Origin: Clostridium neonatale
GTDB taxonomy: Bacteria; Bacillota; Clostridia; Clostridiales; Clostridiaceae
DNA length: 64,000 nt
NCBI RefSeq assembly: GCF_001458595.1
Contig: NZ_LN890328.1
Location: 372,529 to 436,528 of the forward strand
Direction of reading: 5' to 3'
Part shown: positions 46,402 through 56,193 of the stretch, piece by piece
Layout: every line of letters begins with the position of its first letter
How positions within the stretch are numbered: the stretch's first letter is position 1
Translations under genes and position numbers: made by a program
The notes under the pieces: generated by a model
Databases searched by the model: none
What the model saw: the letters and a program-made list of their open reading frames with translations, nothing else
What the model was told of the DNA's origin: nothing

Positions 46402-47340
46402 ATGAATAATCCTTTTGATGTGCTTGTATATTTAGATGAAATATTGGTTAAAAATCTATCATCACTAGTTCTAACAGGGTTTATAGAAACAGTAACACTT
46501 ACACAATCATTTGACAATACATTATCAGCAGGAATGCAGGAAGGTCATAGAAGTGAAAATACTAGTCAAGACAGTATTACAAGAATAGAAAGAGAAGGCT
46601 TCAAAGATAAAAATAAACTTGATTCCAATAATGATTTTGAGCATTACCATTATGACAGGGCATTGGATGCAAGAAGGTGTGTAAGGGAAGAGAAAAAAGT
46701 TCAAACTACCTTTACTACTTTTGTGCTAAATAGAAATCTAATTGATTATTTCAATGAAAATGAAAAACTTCATAAAAAAAATGAAGATGATATAGAAAAT
46801 GACAATATAGAGGTTGGGGATATAATTGAATTGGAAGGTACAATTACTAATAATAGTCTCGTATCTTATGTAGACACATTAATAAATCTTATGGATGTAT
46901 TTGGATGTGATTATTTAGATACTCTTACAAAAGATTGTAGTTGTAATTTGACGTTCACAAGGTTTTACAAAATGTTAACATACCTGCAAAAAGTCTTATG
47001 CTGTAATAATACACAAGATGTAATAATGAAGTCTGGTAATGGAACTGTAATTTTAACTGTAAGTACAGATAATTTCATGAATAATAAATGTAGTGTATTT
47101 GATAAAATAAACTGTCATTGTAAAATTGTTGGTAAAGTAGTAAAGACGTGTAGCGAGGATTGCGATTCAATAAGTTTGTTAAGAAAAACAGGTCAAGAAG
47201 AATTTTACGAAAAATTTTTTGAAAAATCTCAGTGTCTTATTAAATGCTTAGAAGACAATGATATTTTTGTTCCCCAATGTCCTAATTTAAGGATGGAAAA
47301 ATGTGCAATTCAAGTTATGCCGATAAATATATATATGTGA
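46402..47340 (+). CDS. Cysteine-rich uncharacterised protein, DUF6414-like
   Basis: A 312-residue soluble protein. Its start, DVLVYLDEILVKNLSSLVLTG, and the following SITRIEREGF and VEVGDIIELEG-type region (IEVGDIIELEGTI) resemble what I recall of the DUF6414 group, with uncertain match. It has about a dozen Cys in the second half, many as CDYL, CSCNL, CC and CHC, which could bind metal. Not associated with an obvious operon. GAAAGGAG precedes the ATG. Confidence 0.65.
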   Translation: MNNPFDVLVYLDEILVKNLSSLVLTGFIETVTLTQSFDNTLSAGMQEGHRSENTSQDSITRIEREGFKDKNKLDSNNDFEHYHYDRALDARRCVREEKKVQTTFTTFVLNRNLIDYFNENEKLHKKNEDDIENDNIEVGDIIELEGTITNNSLVSYVDTLINLMDVFGCDYLDTLTKDCSCNLTFTRFYKMLTYLQKVLCCNNTQDVIMKSGNGTVILTVSTDNFMNNKCSVFDKINCHCKIVGKVVKTCSEDCDSISLLRKTGQEEFYEKFFEKSQCLIKCLEDNDIFVPQCPNLRMEKCAIQVMPINIYM

Positions 47341-47548
47341 GCAATAATAGTCATATAAAAGTGTAGTTTTTAAGAAATTATTATAAGAATACGTTTAGTT
47401 TTAATATATCATTAAAAATAAATATGAAAAATTTTTATAAAATATGAAAAAATTTTATTTTATTTGTGTGTTTAAAGGAAAAACACTTGTTTATCAATAA
47501 GATACATGATAATATATACTACAGATGGAATATATTTATATATTGATA

Positions 47549-47560
47549 ATTGTCGACAAT
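47549..47560. promoter_or_regulatory. Operator-like palindrome attgtcgacaat upstream of thrC
   Basis: A perfect 12-bp palindrome about 47 bp before thrC, next to AT-rich -10-like sequence (tataat at 47570-47575). It could be a repressor site for the threonine operon. No T-box or attenuator was seen in this 266-bp gap. Confidence 0.35.
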
Positions 47561-47606
47561 CTATATATGTATAATAATGTCTGAATATATTATTTGAGGT
47601 GATAAA

Positions 47607-49061
47607 ATGAAGTTTAGAAGTACTAGGGGATTGGAAAAAGAAATACCATCTGCAGAGGCAATAATTAATGGTATTGCAAAAGATGGTGGATTATACGTAC
47701 CAGATGAATTTCCAAAAGTATATGACAAGCTAAAAGAAAATACAAATATAAAATATGAAGAATTAGCATTTAAAGTTATTAACGAATATTTTACAGATAT
47801 TGATGATGCAGAATTAATGGGGGCAATAAATGATGCATATAACAATAGATTTGATGTAAAAGTAAAAAATAACTTTTTAGAATTATACCATGGACCAACT
47901 TGTGCATTTAAAGATGCAGCACTATTATTTTTACCACAAATAATGAAAAGAGCAAAAAAAAATCAAGGAATTAAAGAGGAAGTTACTATTCTTACAGCTA
48001 CATCTGGAGATACTGGTAAAGCTGCACTAGAAGGTTTTGCAGGAGTGGATGGCTTTAAAGTAGTTGTGTATTATCCTAAGAATGGAGTAAGTGCCATTCA
48101 AGAAAGACAAATGTCAAGTCAAGAAGGGGATAATGTTAAAGTAATCGGAATTAAGGGGAATTTCGATGATGCTCAAACAGGTGTAAAACAAATTTTTGGA
48201 GATGATGATTTTAAAGCAAAATTAGCGCAAAAAGGATATATATTATCTTCGGCTAATTCAATCAATATTGGAAGATTAGTACCTCAAATAGTATATTATT
48301 TTTATGGATACTTCAATTTAGTTAATCAAGGGGTAATTAAATTAGATGATAAAATAAATGTTGTAGTTCCAACTGGTAATTTTGGTAATATACTAGCAGG
48401 ATATTATGCAAAGCAAATGGGATTACCAATAGATAAATTTATATGTGCTTCAAATGAAAATAAAGTTCTTACAGACTTCTTTGAAACAGGGGTATATGAT
48501 AAGAAGAGAGAACTGATTTTAACTGAATCACCATCAATGGACATACTTGTTTCATCAAATCTAGAAAGATTATTATATGAAGCAAGTGGAAGAAATCCTG
48601 AAATAGTTAGCGAATTAATGAATTCACTAAATGCTAAAGGAGTATATGAAGTAAATGATAAAGTAAAATCATTTATAAAAGAATTTTATGGAAACTTTGC
48701 TACAACTGATGAGGTTTATGCAGCAATAAAAGAAGAATACGAAAAAGAAAATTATGTTATGGATACACATACAGCTGTAGCACATGTAGTTAAGAACAAA
48801 TACGTTAAAGAAACTGGAGATGATAAACCAGCTTTAGTTCTTTCAACAGCAAGTCCATACAAATTCCCAAGAAGTATTTGTAATGCATTAAATATTGATG
48901 TTAAAGATATAGATGATTTTAAAGTATTAACAAAATTACATGAAGAAACTAAGACTGATATTCCAAAGAACTTAGCAAACTTAGAAAATGCCAAAGTTCT
49001 ACATGATGAAGTATGGGATAAGAGCCAGATGAAAGATGCTCTATTATCTTTCTTGAAATAA
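47607..49061 (+). CDS. thrC: Threonine synthase
   Basis: A 484-residue PLP enzyme converting O-phosphohomoserine to threonine. MKFRSTRG at the start, GPTCAFKDAALLFLPQ with the PLP lysine, LTATSGDTGKAALEGF and VVPTGNFGNILAGYYA are diagnostic of the long (yeast/E. coli-type) form. GAGGTG lies 8 bases before the ATG. First gene of a thrC-thrB-ACT operon. Confidence 0.95.
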   Translation: MKFRSTRGLEKEIPSAEAIINGIAKDGGLYVPDEFPKVYDKLKENTNIKYEELAFKVINEYFTDIDDAELMGAINDAYNNRFDVKVKNNFLELYHGPTCAFKDAALLFLPQIMKRAKKNQGIKEEVTILTATSGDTGKAALEGFAGVDGFKVVVYYPKNGVSAIQERQMSSQEGDNVKVIGIKGNFDDAQTGVKQIFGDDDFKAKLAQKGYILSSANSINIGRLVPQIVYYFYGYFNLVNQGVIKLDDKINVVVPTGNFGNILAGYYAKQMGLPIDKFICASNENKVLTDFFETGVYDKKRELILTESPSMDILVSSNLERLLYEASGRNPEIVSELMNSLNAKGVYEVNDKVKSFIKEFYGNFATTDEVYAAIKEEYEKENYVMDTHTAVAHVVKNKYVKETGDDKPALVLSTASPYKFPRSICNALNIDVKDIDDFKVLTKLHEETKTDIPKNLANLENAKVLHDEVWDKSQMKDALLSFLK

Positions 49062-49081
49062 GGCAAAAGGGGATAAGCTTT

Positions 49082-49981
49082 ATGAGTATTAGAGTAAGAG
49101 TACCAGCTACATCAGCTAATATGGGACCGGGATTTGATTCATTAGGAATTGCGTTAAATTTATATAATGAATTTGAATTTAGTGAAATTGAAAATGGCTT
49201 AAAATTTAAAGGAATGCCAGAAGAGTTCTGTAATGAAGATAACATAATTTATAAAGCAATGAAATTTTGTTTTGATAAAGCTGGATATAAAATAAAAGGA
49301 TTAGAAATTAGTGAAATTAAGCAAGATGTACCAGTAGCAAGAGGCCTTGGAAGCAGCTCTACATGTATAGTTGGGGGACTAGTTGGAGCTAATGCAATAC
49401 TTGGTAATAAGTTTTCAAAAGATGAATTATTAGATATGGCAACAGAGATTGAAGGGCATCCTGACAATGTTGCACCAGCACTACTTGGGGGCATGGTAGT
49501 TGCAGCAACTGAAGACAAGAAAACTTTTTTTGATAAAATTAAAGTACATGAAGGCTTGAAATTTATAACTATAGTTCCAAACTTTAGGTTATCTACAGAA
49601 AAGGCAAGAAGTGTATTACCAAAAGAGCTTACTATGAAAGATGGTGTATACAATGTTTCAAGAGCAGCGCTAATGGTTGCTTGTTTAAGCAGTGGAAAAT
49701 TTGAAGTAATAAGAACTGCATGTAAAGATGCCTTTCATCAAAATTACAGGAGTAAGTTGATTCCTGGTTTTGAAAAGGTGTATAATAAGAGCTATGAGCT
49801 TGGAGCGTTAGGCTGCTATTTAAGCGGAGCAGGTCCAACAATCATGACTCTTATCGAGGATAGGGATGTGCGTTTTAGCAATAAGCTTAGAGAATTTTTA
49901 AATCATGAAAATTTACAATGGGATATATTAGAATTATCTTTAGATAATGAAGGGGCAACCATTATAGAAGGTGATTACTAA
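49082..49981 (+). CDS. thrB: Homoserine kinase
   Basis: A 299-residue GHMP kinase supplying O-phosphohomoserine to ThrC. VRVPATSANMGPGFDSLGIAL at the N-terminus, PVARGLGSSSTCIVGG (the ATP loop) and GAGPTIMTL-type C-terminal motif (LSGAGPTIMTLI) are clear. It starts 20 bp after thrC and its stop overlaps the next start by one base. Confidence 0.95.
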   Translation: MSIRVRVPATSANMGPGFDSLGIALNLYNEFEFSEIENGLKFKGMPEEFCNEDNIIYKAMKFCFDKAGYKIKGLEISEIKQDVPVARGLGSSSTCIVGGLVGANAILGNKFSKDELLDMATEIEGHPDNVAPALLGGMVVAATEDKKTFFDKIKVHEGLKFITIVPNFRLSTEKARSVLPKELTMKDGVYNVSRAALMVACLSSGKFEVIRTACKDAFHQNYRSKLIPGFEKVYNKSYELGALGCYLSGAGPTIMTLIEDRDVRFSNKLREFLNHENLQWDILELSLDNEGATIIEGDY

Positions 49982-50418
49982 TGAATGGAAGTTACTTAGT
50001 TATAGACAAAAGAGTTTTACCAGATGTCTATGAAAAAGTTCTTTTTGCAAAAAAACTTTTAAAGGATGGAAAAGTTAAAGAAATTACGGAAGCTGTTAAA
50101 ATTGCATGGATAAGTAGAAGTGTATATTACAAATACAAAGATTTTGTATTTGATTTTTCAGAAACATCAGAAGGAAGAAAGATTACATATAACCTCATTT
50201 TGAAAAATGAAAGAGGTATGTTATCGGCTATAAGTAATTACATATCTGAAACAGGAGGAGATATTTTAACAATAAATCAAGGTATTCCTCTAAATGGTTA
50301 TGCTAATTTAAGCATAACCATAGATTTATCAACTTTAAATGGAGATATAAAGACATTAACAGATGGGCTCACAAAAATACGTAATGTTGAAAAAGTAGAG
50401 TTTATAGGAATGGAATAA
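49981..50418 (+). CDS. ACT-domain protein, UPF0735/PheB-like
   Basis: A 145-residue protein with an N-terminal helical segment (YLVIDKRVLPDVYEKVLFAKKLL and SRSVYYKYKDFVF) and a C-terminal ACT domain (LILKNERGMLSAISNYISETGGDILTINQ). The UPF0735 group commonly neighbours homoserine or threonine genes, so an amino-acid-sensing regulatory role in this operon is likely, though unproven. The start codon overlaps the thrB stop (TAATG). Confidence 0.88.
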   Translation: MNGSYLVIDKRVLPDVYEKVLFAKKLLKDGKVKEITEAVKIAWISRSVYYKYKDFVFDFSETSEGRKITYNLILKNERGMLSAISNYISETGGDILTINQGIPLNGYANLSITIDLSTLNGDIKTLTDGLTKIRNVEKVEFIGME

Positions 50419-50469
50419 CTAAAAGCACTTAAGAAATATAAATAATATTTCTTAAGTGCTTTTAGTTCT
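50417..50469 (+). terminator. Terminator of the threonine operon
   Basis: Arms 50417-50438 and 50446-50467 are exact 22-base complements (aactaaaagcacttaagaaata) around a 7-base loop. The stop codon of the ACT gene lies at its base. Confidence 0.88.
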
Positions 50470-50753
50470 ATATAAAGAGATATAATCATATATTAATTTG
50501 TAATAAGATTTTCTTTTTGGAAAAAGAAGGAAAAAATAGTACCGATGTTGAATATATTATTAAAGGGCTTAAGAAAGTGGTCATTAGAAACTAATGGGAA
50601 ATAATTATTATATAGCTTTTAAAGTGGGTATTTTTTATAAGCTATTATAGTTATTAATATATTATTATATCTAAATGCAAAAATGTTTATAATAATAAAA
50701 CATATATATGCATAGTATTTAGAATAATATAGTATTATGGAGGAGAGGGTTAT
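50470..50753. other. Gap between the threonine operon and the DUF3800-like gene
   Basis: About 285 bp with no supported gene. A short open stretch near 50518-50595 looks slightly coding-like but lacks a start and ribosome site. An imperfect pairing of atatagctt and aagctatta lies near 50608-50650. A GGAGAGGG site precedes the next gene. Confidence 0.5.
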
Positions 50754-51770
50754 ATGAGTAAAGAGTATTTAATGTTTATTGACGAGAGAGGATGCTATAG
50801 TAATAGTGACGGAAATAATTTTTCTATGGTGGGAGTAATATTTGAACGTGATTATTGCACTAATTTATCTGCTGTAGATAGTGAGCTTGCCGATAAGCTA
50901 AAAGGGTTTAAGAAGCAAATAATAAATAAGGATGGGGCTAATGACATAAGAATAAATAACATAACAGAAACAGAAAACGTTTTCTTGGCCGAGGCTAGTG
51001 AAATATTAGGTAAGACAATATCAGTATTACCAAAATTTTTAAAGAATTTAAAGTTCTCAATTGTATCAACTTCTATAAAGCAGGATAGATTTCGGTCAAA
51101 GGATTTATATGAATTGGCTGTTAACAATTTAATAAAAAGATTTTATTCCTTCATTATTACTAAAAAAGCAAAATGCGGAGGGATTATAGTACAAAGCAGG
51201 CATGATGAAAAAGACTATATTATGCCACAAAAGTTTTTTAACATATATAATGAAAGAAAAACTAATTTTTATATGCATGAAGATATAAATAAAAAAATTA
51301 ACAAATTTATGATTTGTGAAGTGTATAATAAAGAGTATAAATATGCATTAGAAGTTTCAGATACAATAAATAATTTACTTTTAAGCATATTAGGCTCAAA
51401 AGATGAGTACAATTTTTATATTGAATATGATTATATGAATAAAATATTAAACATAATCAAGGAAAAAATATATAGAGAAGAAATTGATTTATTAAATGAT
51501 AATACCCAGAAATATATTCAAAATGCATTGGATAAATACACTAAGGAATCAGAAAAATTGAAATATGAATTATCATTAAAAAATAGAAACATAGTAGAGA
51601 GAGATAAGGAAATTGTTGAGTTAACAGAAGAAATAAACATATTAAAGCAACAGTTACAGACTGCTATAATTAATAGAAAGAGTGAAAGTATAATATTTGA
51701 TATTCTTTCGCAAGTTGATGTTAAGATTAAAGGAATTGAAAAACAGGTTTTAGTTAATGCAAAGAATTAA
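50754..51770 (+). CDS. DUF3800-like protein with C-terminal coiled coil
   Basis: A 338-residue protein. YLMFIDERGCYS at the start and ALEVSDTINNLLLS near residue 200 resemble the first and last acidic motifs of DUF3800, an RNase H-like fold found in mobile and defence contexts. Residues about 260-320 (EKLKYELSLKNRNIVERDKE and ELTEEINILKQQLQ) form a strong coiled coil not usual in the family. It has its own promoter region and terminator. Nuclease activity is only a family-level suggestion. Confidence 0.65.
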   Translation: MSKEYLMFIDERGCYSNSDGNNFSMVGVIFERDYCTNLSAVDSELADKLKGFKKQIINKDGANDIRINNITETENVFLAEASEILGKTISVLPKFLKNLKFSIVSTSIKQDRFRSKDLYELAVNNLIKRFYSFIITKKAKCGGIIVQSRHDEKDYIMPQKFFNIYNERKTNFYMHEDINKKINKFMICEVYNKEYKYALEVSDTINNLLLSILGSKDEYNFYIEYDYMNKILNIIKEKIYREEIDLLNDNTQKYIQNALDKYTKESEKLKYELSLKNRNIVERDKEIVELTEEINILKQQLQTAIINRKSESIIFDILSQVDVKIKGIEKQVLVNAKN

Positions 51771-51779
51771 TTTCTATCT

Positions 51780-51821
51780 AGATAGCTTGGATTTAAGATG
51801 ATTCCGGGCTATCTTTTTTAT
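51780..51821 (+). terminator. Terminator after the DUF3800-like gene
   Basis: agatagc (51780-51786) pairs with gctatct (51808-51814), followed by ttttttat. Confidence 0.8.
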
Positions 51822-51932
51822 AAAAGTCAATTATAAAATATCTATTTTAAATTTGTGAAAAAATGCTTATACTAAAATTAAGTGTTAATAAAAACAAAAA
51901 AATAAGATATTCAAATAAACGGAGGAATAAAG

Positions 51933-52841
51933 ATGAAAAAAATATCATTTATAGGTACAGGGGTCATGGGAAGGTCTATGATAAAAAATCTTATGAAAGA
52001 TGGATATGATGTTACTATATATAATAGAACGAAAGATAAGGCCTTAGAGTTGATTGAAATGGGAGCATTATGGAAAGATAGTATAAAAGAATGTGTAAAA
52101 GATACTGATATCATAATAACAATTATTGGATACCCTAAAGATGTAGAGGAAGTTTATTTTGGAAGTGAAGGAATTTTAGAAAATATAAAAGAAGGAACTG
52201 TTGTTATAGATATGACAACAACAAGTCCTACTCTTTCAATAAAAATATACGAAGAAGCTAAGAAGAGAAAAATATATGCATTGGATGCTCCAGTATCTGG
52301 TGGCGATGTTGGTGCTAAAAATGGTACATTATCAATTATGGTTGGTGGTGATAAAGAGGTATTTGAAGAAAATAAAAGTATATTTGAATCTATGGGAACA
52401 AATATAATATATGAAGGAAAAGCAGGCAGTGGGCAACATACTAAAATGGCAAACCAAATAGCAATAGCAGGTGCTGTGTCAGGTGTGTGTGAAGCAATAG
52501 CATATGGGAAAGCTCAAGGATTAGATACTAAATTAATGTTAGATAGTATTTCTGAAGGTGCTGCAGGAAGCTGGCAAATGAAGAATATGGGTTCACGTAT
52601 GTTAGAAGGAGACTTTAATCCAGGGTTTTATATAAAGCATTTTATAAAAGATATGCACATTGCAAAAGAGGAATATGAATCTGCACACATAGCAAAAGAG
52701 ATATGTAGTGATGTATTTGAAAATAATAAAAATAGAAGTAAGCTGGAAATGCTTGATATAGTATTGAAGATGTATGAGCAGCTAAGTGAAGATGGGATGG
52801 ATGACCTTGGCACACAGGCACTTCTTAAATACTATTTATAG
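51933..52841 (+). CDS. NAD-dependent beta-hydroxyacid dehydrogenase
   Basis: A 302-residue enzyme of the 3-hydroxyisobutyrate/tartronate-semialdehyde reductase family. FIGTGVMGRSMIKNLMKDGY is the dinucleotide-binding start; DAPVSGGDVGAKNGTLSIMVGG and the catalytic-lysine helix GSGQHTKMANQI are diagnostic. The natural substrate (small 2- or 3-hydroxy acids) cannot be decided. GGAGG precedes the start; the gene stands alone. Confidence 0.9.
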   Translation: MKKISFIGTGVMGRSMIKNLMKDGYDVTIYNRTKDKALELIEMGALWKDSIKECVKDTDIIITIIGYPKDVEEVYFGSEGILENIKEGTVVIDMTTTSPTLSIKIYEEAKKRKIYALDAPVSGGDVGAKNGTLSIMVGGDKEVFEENKSIFESMGTNIIYEGKAGSGQHTKMANQIAIAGAVSGVCEAIAYGKAQGLDTKLMLDSISEGAAGSWQMKNMGSRMLEGDFNPGFYIKHFIKDMHIAKEEYESAHIAKEICSDVFENNKNRSKLEMLDIVLKMYEQLSEDGMDDLGTQALLKYYL

Positions 52842-52940
52842 GAATGATAAATCATACTAATGTATGATTATAAAAATAGAAATAAGGAATAATTAAAAGA
52901 GTATGTATTTATTAATAATATGTTCAAAGGATGTGAATAT

Positions 52941-53420
52941 ATGAAAAAAATAGCTTTAGGGGGAGGATGCTTCTGGGGTGTGGAAAAGTTTTTTTCTAAA
53001 ATACCTGGAGTTGTAGAAACTGAAGTAGGATATGTAAATGGAAATATAGAAAGTCCAACATATGAGATGGTATGCACAGGAAATACTGATTTCGTAGAAA
53101 TATGCTTAGTAAAATTTGATGAAAAAGTAATATCACTAACAGAACTATTAGATAAATTTTGGAAAATAATAGATCCTACAATTATTAATAAACAGGGAAA
53201 TGATGTTGGAACACAATATAGAAGTGGAATTTATTATTTTGATGAAGAAGATTTAAAGGATATTATAATAAGTAAAAGAAAAATGGATTCATTTTACAAA
53301 AATTTAGTGGTGACAGAAGTGAAGCCAGTAAAGAACTATTATAAAGCGGAAGAATATCATCAGAAGTATTTAAAGAAAAATCCAAATGGATATTGCCATA
53401 TACCTGATTATATTAAATAG
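52941..53420 (+). CDS. msrA: Peptide-methionine (S)-S-oxide reductase
   Basis: A 159-residue Msr[19 protein letters not shown] includes the catalytic Cys in the GCFW motif near residue 10, and [28 protein letters not shown] and AEEYHQKYL follow. No fused MsrB domain. An ATG at 52920 is in frame, but the one at 52941 has AAAGGA 10 bases upstream and starts directly at the first strand. Confidence 0.94.
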   Translation: MKKIALGGGCFWGVEKFFSKIPGVVETEVGYVNGNIESPTYEMVCTGNTDFVEICLVKFDEKVISLTELLDKFWKIIDPTIINKQGNDVGTQYRSGIYYFDEEDLKDIIISKRKMDSFYKNLVVTEVKPVKNYYKAEEYHQKYLKKNPNGYCHIPDYIK

Positions 53421-53520
53421 AAGAATAAAAAGTTAGCATCGCTTTTTTACTTACAGTTAAATACTATTAAGTGAAATAAATTTAATTATTAGTTAAAAAT
53501 TTCATAAAATGAAAAGTATT

Positions 53521-53563
53521 AAATACTATGTTATTGATTTTTTCAAAGCATAGTATTTTTTTG
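53521..53563 (+). terminator. Terminator downstream of msrA
   Basis: aaatactatg (53521-53530) pairs with catagtattt (53549-53558), followed by a run of T. It lies 100 bp beyond msrA and also shields the cysteine desulfurase gene. Confidence 0.8.
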
Positions 53564-53703
53564 TGGTGGGTGATTATAATAAAAAGTACTTTAAGTATAA
53601 TTCTTTTTTTGCTATAATAAAAAATGCTAAAGCATAGTAAGTTTATAAGAATAATATATATATTAGCAGTTTAGGTACAATATCAATTAGAAAGAAGGAT
53701 AAT

Positions 53704-54858
53704 ATGGAAGTTTATTTTGATAATAGTTCTACTACAAAAATGTATGATAATGTTATAGAAGAAGTAGTAACAGGTATGAAAGAGTATTATGGAAATCCTT
53801 CATCACTTCATAACTTAGGATTAAAGAGTGAAAGAAAATTAAAAGAGTGTAGAAGTGTAATTTCAGAGATAATAAATGCTGAAGCAAATGAGGTCCATTT
53901 TAATTCGGGTGGAAGCGAAGGAAATAATTTAATACTTAAAGGTGTATTAAAATCTGGAAGTCACCTTATAACAACTCCATTTGAGCATGCTTCTATTTTA
54001 AATACATTAAAAAAGCTAGAAGAAGATAATGTTAAAATTACATTTTTAAAAATTGACAAAGATGGAAGAGTTGATTTAGAACATCTTAAAGAATCTATAA
54101 CAAAAGACACGGCACTTGTATCAATTATGCATGTAAACAATGAAATAGGAACTATTCAGGATATAGAGTCCATTGGGAATATAATAAAAAGTAACAGCAG
54201 CAGAGCAAAGTTCCATGTAGATGCTGTACAAAGCTTTGGAAAATTAAAAATTGATGTTAAAAAGATGAATATCGACTTTTTAAGTGCAAGTGCACATAAA
54301 TTTCATGGTCCTAAAGGATGCGGATTTACATATATAAAAAAAACAAATAATATAAACCCTCTAATTAATGGAGGATCACAAGAATTTGGATTTAGAGCAG
54401 GAACACAAAATATTGCTGCTATAATGGGAATGGCTAAAGCAGCAGAAATAGTTAATAAAAATATGAAAAATAACTATCAAAAAGTATTTGACATTAAACA
54501 AAGATTTATAGAAAAGCTTAATGATATAGAAGATATAACTATAAATAGCTTAAATAATGATTACTTTTCACCATATATATTAAATGTTTCTTTTAAAGGT
54601 ATCAAAGGAGAAGTTTTACTTCACTTTTTAGAGGAAAAAGGAATTTATATATCAACTGGATCAGCATGTTCATCAAAAGAACGTGAAAAAATAGGGGGAA
54701 GCTATGTATTAAAATCTATTAATTTAGATAGAGATGAAATACTTGGTGGAATTAGATTTTCTTTTTCAGATGATAATAATATAGAAGAAGTTGACTATGT
54801 TATTGAAGAATTAAAAAATGGTTTGGTGTTCTTAAGAATACTTAATAAAATAAGGTAA
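53704..54858 (+). CDS. Cysteine desulfurase partnered with ThiI
   Basis: A 384-residue NifS-like PLP enzyme. VYFDNSSTTKMYDNV at the start, FNSGGSEGNNLILKG, SASAHKFHGPKGCGF with the PLP lysine, and YISTGSACSSKEREK with the reactive Cys are present. Directly upstream of thiI (50 bp) it matches the NifZ-ThiI arrangement of Bacillus, where this desulfurase feeds sulfur to ThiI for tRNA 4-thiouridine. No iscU or sufU is adjacent. Confidence 0.93.
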   Translation: MEVYFDNSSTTKMYDNVIEEVVTGMKEYYGNPSSLHNLGLKSERKLKECRSVISEIINAEANEVHFNSGGSEGNNLILKGVLKSGSHLITTPFEHASILNTLKKLEEDNVKITFLKIDKDGRVDLEHLKESITKDTALVSIMHVNNEIGTIQDIESIGNIIKSNSSRAKFHVDAVQSFGKLKIDVKKMNIDFLSASAHKFHGPKGCGFTYIKKTNNINPLINGGSQEFGFRAGTQNIAAIMGMAKAAEIVNKNMKNNYQKVFDIKQRFIEKLNDIEDITINSLNNDYFSPYILNVSFKGIKGEVLLHFLEEKGIYISTGSACSSKEREKIGGSYVLKSINLDRDEILGGIRFSFSDDNNIEEVDYVIEELKNGLVFLRILNKIR

Positions 54859-54907
54859 ATCATTTGGAAGTAAAATATTTATAACTAAATGAATTTAGGA
54901 GGAAAAT

Positions 54908-56065
54908 ATGAAAGAATTAATATTAGTAAAATATGCACCTGAAATATTTTTAAAAGGATTAAATAGAGGTAAATTTGAAAAGAAATTAAGAGATAATATA
55001 TGCAAGAAGCTTGAAAATATAAAAGTTGAATTTATTCATGATAGTGGAAGATACTTTATCAAAACAGATGAAATTGAAGAAAGTGTAAAGAGAATATCGA
55101 AAGTATTTGGTATTTTAGAAGTATGTGTTGTTAAAGAAGTAAGCATAGATTTAGATGAGATAAAGGCAGTTTCATTAGATAAAATAAAGAAATGTGAAGG
55201 AAAAACATTTAAAGTAAAAACTAATAGAGCAAATAAAAACTTTGAAATGAATTCTATGGAAGTTTCTAGAACGGTTGGCGGATATATATTAGCAAATTAT
55301 GAAAAAGATTTAAACGTTGATGTTAAAAATCCAGATATTTTAATTAATATTGAGATAAGAAACAATTATGCATATATATGGTCAAATTCAGATATAACAG
55401 AAGGTGCAGCTGGATTGCCATATGGAATGAATGGAAGCACAATGCTAATGCTTTCTGGAGGAATTGATTCACCTGTAGCTGGATATCTTATGGCAAGAAG
55501 AGGTGTTGAAGTAAGCTGCGTTTATTACCATAGTCATCCTTATACTTCAGAAAGAGCAAAAGATAAGGTTAAAGATTTAGCTAAGATATTATCTACATAT
55601 ACTGAAAGAATTAATTTATATATTGTGCCATTTACAGATATTCAAATGAGTATAATAAAAAATTGTAGAGAAGATGAATTAACAATTATAATGAGAAGAT
55701 TCATGATGAGAGTAGCTTGTAAATTAGCTGAAAAATATAATATAGATTCAGTAACTACAGGAGAAAGTATAGGTCAAGTTGCAAGTCAAACTATGGATGG
55801 TCTTATAGTAAGTGACAATTGTGCAGATAGACCAGCATTTAGACCACTTATTGCAATGGATAAAACTGATATAATGGATATATCGAGAAAAATAGGAACA
55901 TATGAAACATCTATTTTACCTTATGAGGATTGTTGTACTATATTTGTTCCAAAACATCCTAAAACTAATCCAAAACTTGAGCCGATCATAAAGCAAGAAG
56001 AAAATTTAGATATAGATGAATTAGTTAATGTTGCAATTGATAATATGGAAATTGTAACATATTAA
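54908..56065 (+). CDS. thiI: tRNA 4-thiouridine synthase
   Basis: A 385-residue protein with an N-terminal ferredoxin-like/THUMP region (residues about 1-165, with NRANKNFEMNSMEVSRTVGG) and a PP-loop ATPase domain starting MLMLSGGIDSPVAGYLMAR. TGESIGQVASQTM and LPYEDCCTIFVPKHPKT are typical ThiI segments. There is no C-terminal rhodanese domain, so it is the short form. GGAGG precedes the start. Confidence 0.95.
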   Translation: MKELILVKYAPEIFLKGLNRGKFEKKLRDNICKKLENIKVEFIHDSGRYFIKTDEIEESVKRISKVFGILEVCVVKEVSIDLDEIKAVSLDKIKKCEGKTFKVKTNRANKNFEMNSMEVSRTVGGYILANYEKDLNVDVKNPDILINIEIRNNYAYIWSNSDITEGAAGLPYGMNGSTMLMLSGGIDSPVAGYLMARRGVEVSCVYYHSHPYTSERAKDKVKDLAKILSTYTERINLYIVPFTDIQMSIIKNCREDELTIIMRRFMMRVACKLAEKYNIDSVTTGESIGQVASQTMDGLIVSDNCADRPAFRPLIAMDKTDIMDISRKIGTYETSILPYEDCCTIFVPKHPKTNPKLEPIIKQEENLDIDELVNVAIDNMEIVTY

Positions 56066-56069
56066 AATG

Positions 56070-56115
56070 AGACTGTTTATAATGAATATTAAATCATTAT
56101 AAACAGTCTTTTCTA
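56070..56115 (+). terminator. Terminator after thiI
   Basis: agactgtttataatga (56070-56085) pairs perfectly with 56094-56109 and tttct follows. Confidence 0.87.
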
Positions 56116-56193
56116 TGTATTGTAAGGTATATTAAAATATATTGTAAAGAATGTGAATTAAAAGAATGATTATAAAATTAAAGGAGAAATAAA

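Noticed and set aside
50518..50598. Short coding-like stretch reading EKEGKNSTDVEYIIKGLKK
   Set aside because: No ATG/GTG with a ribosome site, about 25 codons only, and no relation to neighbours; may be chance.
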